From Ostrinia nubilalis (Eukaryota > Arthropoda > Insecta > Lepidoptera > Crambidae), in assembly GCF_963855985.1 (NCBI RefSeq), contig NC_087106.1, positions 14,276,012 through 14,340,011 of the forward strand: 64,000 bases of DNA. The letters are read 5' to 3'. Below are positions 56,239-64,000 of the stretch, one piece after another; the first letter of the stretch is position 1; each line of letters starts with the position of its first letter. Below the pieces are notes generated by a model that searched no databases, was not told where the DNA came from, and saw nothing but the letters and a program-made list of their open reading frames with translations. A program made the translations under genes and the position numbers.

Positions 56239-56755
56239 TAAAACCCTGTTCTTAGGGCCTCTAATCTTTGTAACTTAAAGTTTCAAGTTATACTGTTACA
56301 GCCCTAGCCTAGTGCGTTGCTCCCAGCGCGTTACCTAATTGGATAATCGCGATAGCGAGACGAGACTCCGCTAGGGCGCTGCTTCTGAGTTTACAATATA
56401 TTTACACCAAATAACGACAATTTAAGTATTACGATTAAGAGTCGACCGTTCGACACATTTACTTTAACATTACCCAGTTGACAGGTCGACAAAAATCCGA
56501 ATGGAAGAACTTCAGAACAAACAAAAGCAATGAGAGTTTGGTCAAGGTAAAGAGACTTTGGGTCAGAGTTTTTCATATCTCAACCGCTTAGCAAAATTAT
56601 AAGGATCCAGAGAATCTCGGAATAGCGGAAAAGATTTTTACACCTCAGAGGTTTGTGTATAAAAATTTACAGCTGCGTTGTGGTTTAAATCCCTCCAGGT
56701 AAAAAGAATAAAGCCGTTTTAAGTATGTCTATCCTTTATCTAATTACAACACACT

Positions 56756-56806
56756 CACATTAATAGCCTAGCCTCAAGCCCAGTTTGAGCCTAGGCTATT
56801 AATGTG
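56756..56806. repeat. Short perfect-stem hairpin
   Basis: CACATTAATAGCCTAG and CTCAAG at the left match CTTGAG-like and CTAGGCTATTAATGTG at the right, with a loop of a few bases. 51 bp in total; possibly a tiny MITE. Confidence 0.6.
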
Positions 56807-58094
56807 ATTGTTGGATAATTTTAATTATTCGCGGAAGCCCGCTGCTCCTGCGCCGCGTAGGAAAGCGCACTGTTCCGGTTCTAAAGCCTCTGATATGGCG
56901 CTGGAAGCTGCAGGTTTTGTCGCTCTTGTTGTTAGAAAACAGAAGTCTTATGGATATACAGGACGTGATTAAAGTTGTGATACGAGTAAACGCTATTTTC
57001 ACTTTCGGATTTAAAATGCGGCAACTACGAGTACATGACGTCTTATTGAATTAAAATCGATCAGTGGGTACTTTTAAACTGAAATTAAGATTAATGGAGA
57101 ATAAATAATGGTTTATGATGAATCACGTCATAACGTTACAAAAATGCAGTAAAACCGTATTTTGCAAATATACAGTTCAACTGTGGGTCCCAAATGTATT
57201 ATGTATTGTAGGCACCTAGATGAATTAATTTTCTAACAATGTAAACTACTAATATATTATGTTCTTACAATACACGAGTACGAGTAGGTAGGTACATAAA
57301 TAAATATAAATTTTGCGGTTTCTTCTTACATAATATTTACATAACTTTTAATTTTGACGCACTCAAAATGAAGTTACGCTTGTTTTGAATTTTTATTTGA
57401 GATAACTTGAGTAATTACGTGTTGTTTACCGCGCAGCTCACGTCACGCACTCTCCGTTGAATCGCAGTTACCTAAGTTGAATATCTGGACCCGTATTATA
57501 AAACTATTCTCAAAATTCTGCTACTCGCATTTGAGATAAATACAGGAGACACTTATATCAGACTGGAGGTAAATATTTTCCACACGAATCACAAACCCTG
57601 TGGGACTCCTACATCAGTTACATTTTATGTAGAGTCTACAATCTACTTCCTCTTAGATTTATAGACCTTTGACATGAACACATTAAAACAAGACATGTCA
57701 TACTCATAGATGCTCACAAAGAGCAATCAGTAAATGTAGGCATTTGCATCAGAGAAAAGACAGAATATCAAACTTCATAGATAATTACGTACTCGAGAAA
57801 TTGTTATCACCCAAAGTGAACCCATGTAAGGATGTGTAAATAAATATGTAAATAAGGGCCATACGCAAAAACGTGTGAAAGGCCCTCACATCGGGCCGGA
57901 GCCCCGGAGTCCGGTGGCGCGGTGGAGCGACCGCAACATTTCCTGGGCCTCGGGCCGCTTCCTCGTGCGGGCACGTTTCCTGACACGCCGGTTCGATGCC
58001 GCGGCTGTGCAATACGTGAAGTGCTCGTAAATTATAGAACATGACGTGGTTAAGTAAAAGTATAAACATTCCTCACGCTGTTAATTGAATTATA

Positions 58095-59140
58095 CAGTGT
58101 GTCCGGGCATGTAGTGATCAAACTTTAAGGGCGTAATCTATGGACAATTTTATCGATGAAAATACTTCAAATTTGGGGCCTGACCCATTTCTCGAAAAAT
58201 TACATCGATTTAAGTTTTTAATTTTTAGTTTACACCTCTTCTTTAAAAAACAAGTGAAAGCGTGGGTAGCTTAACATTAATAGGCAAATATTTTATATCA
58301 TGCGATAGCCAATAAAATTATCTATTAGTAGAAGAAGAAAGCAGACACAAGTTTCATACATTTTATGGGAGTAAGAATGGATTTAATTAGAAAATACATT
58401 ACTTTTTTCACTTCTTTTTCAGTTATTTTCCAACACAAGAAAAACCAGGTCGTTAAGGTATGTTTTATTTGCATTGTATTTTTAGTATTTGAGCTATTCT
58501 ACAAAACGAATGTAAATTTATTAGTCTACGTCTATTAGTTTCGACGTAATTATTGAACAAAGATACCCCTACCCAGTGGTTTCCATAGTAATCGGAATAG
58601 GTTGTGTGATTCCTTCAGGCAGTGCATTTTCGCATGTCGCGTGCGCTATGGAAACCGCTGGGAAGGGGTATCTTTGTTCAACAATTACGTCGAAACTAAT
58701 AGACGTAGACTAATAAATTTACATTTGTTTTGTAGAATAGCTCAAATACTAATAATACAATGCAAATAAAACATACCTTAACGACCTGGTTTTTCTTGTG
58801 TTGGAAAATAACTGAAAAAGAAGTGAAAAAAGTAATGTATTTTTCTAATTAAATCCATTCTTATTCCCATAAAATGTATGAAACTTGTGTCTGCTTTCTT
58901 CTTCTACTAATAGATAATTTTATTGGCTATCGCATGATATAAAATATTTGCCTATTAATGTTAAGCTACCCACGCTTTCACTTGTTTTTTAAAGAAGAGG
59001 TGTAAACTAAAAATTAAAAACTTAAATCGATGTAATTTTTCGAGAAATGGGTCAGGCCCCAAATTTGAAGTATTTTCATCGATAAAATTGTCCATAGATT
59101 ACGCCCTTAAAGTTTGATCACTACATGCCCGGACACACTG
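58095..59140. mobile_element. 1-kb palindromic element, TA flanks
   Basis: TA then CAGTGTGTCCGGGCATG, mirrored by CATGCCCGGACACACTG then TA. The arms of nearly 500 bases are almost identical; the ~60-base centre (58588-58646) is unique and contains CGCATGTCGCGTGCG. No transposase. The end sequence CAGTGTG is shared with 34616-36500, so both may use related mariner/Tc1-type transposases. Confidence 0.88.
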
Positions 59141-59611
59141 TATAAAGACTCATTTACTTTAATAAAAACTTTTTGAGGACTGGGATGAAACATAAGTACC
59201 TAAGCAACAGTCTTTTAAGACATTTACGGAAAGAATAGATGTGGTCCTATTGCTTAGACTACATTTGGTACTTATTAAGTACCTTATTTTTGTGGTAAAT
59301 TATATTTCTCAATTCTAGTAGTGCTTTTTTTTATCCGTTTAATTTTACATATATTTGGACAGCCCTATTAATTGCGTGCTCGCACGCCCGCCGCGGCGCC
59401 ATCTCGCGAGTGTTTGCAACCGCGAATTATCCCTTAATCGCAGCTTCACGAGAATCACCACATCCTTATTGTAGACATGTGCTTATTAGCAATAGGAAAT
59501 GTCTTCTTGATTTAAATGAATATAAGTTTCCTAAAAATTTTGTACTGAAAGCTGTTATTTGAAAACTGGCTTTTATACGTCCCAAAATTATCTTAATATG
59601 TATGATTGATG
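59141..59611. other. Intergenic; GC-rich patch at 59370-59430
   Basis: AT-rich except for GCTCGCACGCCCGCCGCGGC around 59380. No gene seen. Confidence 0.4.
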
Positions 59612-59765
59612 TGGGACGTCCACCTACAAGGTGGACCGACGACATCATAAAGATAGCAGGAAGGCGCTGGACGCAGGCCGCTACCAACCGGGCAGCATGG
59701 AAAACATTGGGGGAGGCCTATGTTCAGCAGTGGACGTCCTATGGCTGAGATGATGATGATGATGT
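59612..59765 (+). mobile_element. RTE-like retrotransposon 3' end, best of five copies
   Basis: An open frame reads [39 protein letters not shown] and TSYG, then TGA and an (ATG)n tail. This is the C-terminal end of the reverse-transcriptase polyprotein of RTE-type non-LTR elements. The element is truncated at its 5' end here. Relatives: 5421-5462, 19755-19890, 33490-33585 and 39655-39795. Confidence 0.8.
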
Positions 59766-61326
59766 ATGATTTTAAGATCTTTTGGTTCTAATAAAACACT
59801 CCGGTAGTTCATAGTTCTATCTCTTGATAGAGTCAATGAAAGCGACACCAATACCGTAGCGCCCTACGCCGCGCCCCAGAAAGCCGACCGCATCTAACGG
59901 CTGCGGTCGAAACGCGACACGCTGCGACTACGGCGCGGTAACGCACCTGAAACGCGACACTCAAGAGTTTCCGCTACAGTAATAACAATGGGAAAGTAGG
60001 TACTCATATCACATGGAAATATAGATATTAATATTCGACGGTTACCGCTATAGCTTTGGTAGAGTTCGAACCGTGTCACAGTTGACATGATTGATTTGAT
60101 TTGAATGTGCACGAGCTTTATAGTAGACGGAGTCATGGAGATTGAATATTGAATTATATGATTGTGTTTGTTAATGGACATTTATACTAGGTCAAGTTGC
60201 ATGCTTTTAATTAAATTCAATTTAATTTAAAAAATCAAATGTATTCAGGAAAGAAATGTAGAGCTTTTGGATCCCTCGCAGACAACAGAAATTCCTCAAA
60301 TACTAATCGTGCTAGCGAGGTAGGAAAAATGTAAACAAGCATCCAATACATTAAAAGGAAAAGAGCATTAAGCCACCGGCAATAACGAACGACACAACAC
60401 AGCGCCGTATGTTATGGAGTTACCTGCGGCGGGACGGGAATAGCCGCGGTCTGAAATAGTCGCTGCAAAAAAACGACGGATCCGCTCCTACTGCTGCCAC
60501 ACCGCGCCCGTAGCTAGGGGTGACACTTCACATTTGAACTTTAAAACATGATTATCAACAGTTGAATAACCAGTATGTCCACTGCTAAGCAAAGGCTTTA
60601 CGTGTCGCAAAGAAAGCTATGCTTTGCAGTAGGTTTAGTAGGTAGGTTTCACGCATTAACTTGGGCTGTATACATTTTTTGTAGATTACAGAAAACTGTG
60701 AAGTGTCCCGGCTGCTGGATAATAAAAAAAAAACTTCATCTTTTTAATTTCGTGGCCTCTATTAAACTTGTTTGATGTTCTATCATTTCGATGAATCTAA
60801 GCTGCTCGGATTACCAAAATTGGCTGTTATTAGAATATTAATCTAAAGACAGTAGACAGCCCTGAGTGCCCTGACTGCGCCCATGCGTCTAGTCATCATA
60901 CAAAGTTACGCTGCACTCGCCCTGCCATTCCTCGGACATTCCGGGAAGCGCCATTTGTCTTCCGCCGCGCCTACGGGCAATTAGGGAATTCATATTGGCG
61001 CACTTTAATGGGGACTTTGAGGGGTATTAGTAATGGGCATTTATTTAAAAAGGGCAATAAAGAGAAAGGAATAACTTGAGGTCACACGATCTACCTACCT
61101 ACCTACTAAAAATGACATTTCGATTGCAAACTAGGGTAGTTTGTAAAACAATTTGCAGGCAAAATATTGCCCGCATTTCACCCTACGGTACATAAATCAA
61201 AACTGCATTGCTATTTTGCTTGATTGGAGCCCTGGTATTTTGATAACATTGTAGAGAAGCTGTTAAAGTCTTATTAATGAGCCCCTAAATTCCGCATTTC
61301 CAGCTTTTTTATGCAATTGTAGAATA
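59766..61326. other. Intergenic, no gene recognised
   Basis: GC-rich patches at 59850-59950 and 60390-60520 stand out; otherwise AT-rich. The 66- and 95-codon frames have no known features. Confidence 0.4.
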
Positions 61327-62469
61327 ACACTGGTCAACAAAAAATCAAAATGAAAATGGTGCCGAGATTCTGTTGATAGTTTATTATTAGGTGTGTATTA
61401 GTAATAATAAAAATATTTTTCTTTTTTTTTTCCTACGTGTAGTTTTGGATCTACCCTCAGTTTTAAAATTTAGCTTTAATCGGTACTTTGGTTGCACAGT
61501 TTGTAGTGTTCTCGGTACATTTTTATAAATGCATTTATTTTAATATCATGTCTACATTGCCAAGAAGTTGTCTCAATAATCAAAATGTATTTCTGTTACA
61601 TTGGTGGTGTGTACACAGTTAAAAAGTTCAAAAATTCAGGCAAATTTTATTAAAAGTGCTTATTTTTCTTACTTTAAGTCGGAAATTGTGGTTGCATTCA
61701 AGCCGTGGATACCCAAAATTGTTTTTATAATCTTCTGTGAACATTTAAGGCAATGTTACAATGGTCAAAGAAGCCGTAACATGAAGTTCAGAGTGGAGAA
61801 AGTGAGGAAAGAACAAAAAAAAATCCTACTTTGAATATAATTTTTTTTTTAATTAATTTATTAAGTAATTTTTAACGGTCTATAAATAACAATATTAATC
61901 AAAGATACTGATTTCTTAAGTTCGATGGACTATTTGGAACGATTTGCATAGATTTTGTTAATTGAAATTACAATTTTTTTTTCGGAAATCACTAGTCCAG
62001 TAACTACTCTGAAATTGTGAGACATGCCTTAAAAACTCAAGATGTCATAATTTTTATCAAAGAGCACTACCTCCACAGTCATCTTGACCAATTCCCAGAG
62101 AATCTTGGGTCACTATAGCATGCTATAGCTAAGAATAGGGAGAGCGATGCTATCAAGACCTAAAAACCATTGGAAGAGAGGTACCAAGGCAGATGGGATC
62201 GGTATATGATGGCTGATTACTGCTAGAGGATGTAACGTGATAGTTCCATTACACCTCATTCACAAAAGTCGTGGAAAATAAAGTTTTTAAGCATTTCAAA
62301 ATATTATAAACGCTGATTTTGGTGAAATTATGTATTTTTCTATACACGTCAAAATCTAGAAAACCACACGTAGGAAATCAACAAATTTGCTACTAAAGCA
62401 ACCAGCATAAGGTCCTCAATCAAAAAATATATACAGTTCCTTGGCACCAAAACCACTGTTGACCAGTGT
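61327..62469. mobile_element. Non-autonomous element with ACACTGGTCAACA ends
   Basis: ACACTGGTCAACA at 61327 and TGTTGACCAGTGT to 62469 are perfect inverts, extending with ATGGTGCC/GGCACCAA further in. The 1.14-kb interior is AT-rich with short frames only (for example 61601-61834), so a decayed transposase cannot be confirmed. The target duplication is unclear. Confidence 0.65.
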
Positions 62470-63260
62470 AATTTACATGCCCCACCCCCTATGGCGTGCC
62501 GCATCGTCAGCGGAAGCGCGCCCCCTCCCCCCTCCCAAAAGCCCCCCACGGCGCGTTCATTGACGGCGACGAGCTTTTGTCATCTCAATGAGCGACGCTC
62601 GGTGGAACACAAGTGCTCTGTGGCCTGAAGTTTTGGGGATTCAATTGAGTATGCTGTCCTTTGATTTAGTAATAAATAATGAAATATGTGAGAGTAGAGA
62701 GGATCAGCTACGCGTACAAAGATATAATGCTTATTGTTCTAATGTAAATTATGTAGGTACTTATTTAGTTACGAGTAATAGAAATATTTTAGAAGAAATC
62801 TTTGTTTTGTGACGGTATTATCTTGTTATATTAAAGCTTCAGAATTTATTTTATTGCATTGGTTAATGGCGAGTATTCAAGTAAGTACAAAACATATTAC
62901 ACGTTTGGAATACTCATGTGGTTTGAAATAAAAGCTTCAGAAACATTCATAAAAGCTCTAGTGGGTCTGACAGCTCTTTCATGTTACTGAAAAGGAAAAT
63001 ACTTGTAATTTTCAAAGAGCTGCAACTGCTTAAGGAATGAATAAACAAACATTCATTCACTCACATGCGTGTGGTGGAAATGAATAAAATGTGGAATAAT
63101 GAACTGCACTTGAATGTACTTACGCAGTTTTTAATTTACTGTGCAGGTAGTGACGTGTGGACCGTTTATAAAGTTTATTCAACTAGTTGTATAATAAGAG
63201 TACTTCCACAATTTATTTTTCTATGTTACACCAGGCCATTGTCTTGTGTATAAATGTAGC
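62470..63260. other. Intergenic; C-rich tract at 62521-62547
   Basis: Runs of 5, 6, 3 and 6 C separated by T, T and AAAAG at 62521-62547 fit an intramolecular G-quadruplex on the - strand. No gene recognised. Confidence 0.5.
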
Positions 63261-63409
63261 TTACGCCCGTATTTACAAACATTACTATGAGGTCTCCCAG
63301 TGCACGTGGACACAGGTGACACACGAACCAACCACAGAGCTCCATTTAACGCTGTGCGTTCGATTTTCTGATTGACTTAAGCAAGCATCGTTTGTGAATA
63401 CGGGCGTTA
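63261..63409 (+). mobile_element. MITE, family with CGCCCGTATTCACAAAC ends (copy 2)
   Basis: TTACGCCCGTATTTACAAAC at the left and GTTTGTGAATACGGGCG at the right. The interior matches 14739-14886 in reverse orientation. Confidence 0.85.
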
Positions 63410-63959
63410 GTTTAACTTAACAGCAGTCGCTCGTAGTATTGAAGAAAGTTTCGAGCTCTATCCATTGAGATGTAGCGCCCTGCGCCCACGCAGGCGTCGC
63501 CATTAACGCTAAGAACCCTCCATCATTCCTGTTCTCTAAGATAAGCTTGAGAAAACAATTCAGCGTCAATATTTTAATAGAATTTACAGAACTAAAACTG
63601 ATATTAATGGCATAAAAGAAAGAAAGTTATAGTAAAAGCTTATGAAAGGCATAATTAAAGTAGACAGTTACGAAAAATTCACACATAGGAATTACTTTCT
63701 CATTACTCATCATTACTGTTTGCATATCCTGTTTAGAATCAACTTTGTTAACAAATCCTGTTTAACCATGCTAATTTCACTCCTTTTCTTTAATCCTTCA
63801 CGGAACCCATCATTCTTTTTTTCATGAATAGGCCCACTAATTACAAAAGTAATTCCGCTGATGTCTGTCACAACACCCGCGACCGCAACTCATTTCTGTG
63901 TAGCAACAAGACAACTCACAATGTAGAGTTAACAGCTCACAATCTTTGCTTTTTTTCAG

Positions 63960-64000
63960 CTGTAATATAAACAATGGCTGAGCTAAGTAGGGAGCCTTCT
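63960..64000 (+). CDS. Possible first coding exon of a further gene (cut by the window end)
   Basis: A strong acceptor (TTTTTTTCAG at 63950-63959) is followed by 14 bases and ATG at 63974 in a good context (AACAATGG). The frame MAELSREPS is open to the end of the window. Too short for identification; a chance acceptor is possible. Confidence 0.4.

Larger units (their letters stand above)
50847..58094. other. Upstream/intron region of the GAS2-like gene; no exon proven
   Basis: Mostly AT-rich. CpG-rich islands at 51880-52000, 54230-54350, 54660-54830 and 57890-58020 contrast with their surroundings and may hold promoters or 5' exons. The island at 57890-58020 is open on both strands (for example FLVRARFLTRRFDAAAVQYV on +), but no clear splice sites frame it. 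Other open frames here look random. Confidence 0.35.

Overview
This is a window of an insect nuclear genome, almost certainly from a moth or butterfly. The evidence is short GC-rich exons in long AT-rich introns with GT-AG splice sites, two animal cytoskeleton genes, and repeats typical of Lepidoptera: a tRNA-headed SINE, RTE-like tails ending in (ATG)n, and many small inverted-repeat elements. Nothing bacterial (operons, ribosome binding sites, CRISPR) is present. The exact species cannot be read from the sequence.

Two genes account for nearly all coding sequence. On the + strand, five exons between 1819 and 9738 encode the last 259 residues of a septin of the fly Sep2 / vertebrate SEPT6 group; its first exons lie before the window. 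On the - strand, eight exons between 50833 and 17723 encode a complete 708-residue GAS2-like protein (CH domain, GAR domain, Ser/Pro/basic tail), the likely counterpart of Drosophila pickled eggs (pigs). The first two coding exons are separated by a 22-kb intron. Two further - strand exon candidates are a phase-compatible 40-codon cassette (29299-29418) and a terminal exon of 50 codons plus stop (15001-15153). The last 41 bases look like the first coding exon of another + strand gene. Septins act with actin and membranes, and GAS2-like proteins link actin to microtubules, so the neighbours share a theme, but nothing shows that they are co-regulated.

Layout: 1-11100 septin; 11100-15000 and 15150-17300 intergenic with small elements; 15001-24400 3' half of the GAS2-like gene; 24400-50455 its long introns, full of nested foldback elements (24427-27983 with a piggyBac-like insertion, 29500-33181, 34616-36500); 50455-50846 first coding exon; 50847-63959 upstream or intergenic DNA with another foldback at 58095-59140; 63960-64000 the start of a new exon.

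The most unusual observation is that both genes carry a minisatellite which has copied the 3' end of a coding exon together with its 5' splice donor: 15 donors at 4057-4725 in the septin and 13 donors at 20713-22101 in the GAS2-like gene. In both, the ancestral donor now seems to sit at the far end of the array, behind in-frame stops. A second pattern is that inverted-repeat elements lie within 2 to 45 bases of many splice sites. One septin exon has an element on each side, and a 139-bp palindrome abuts the donor of the first GAS2-like coding exon.
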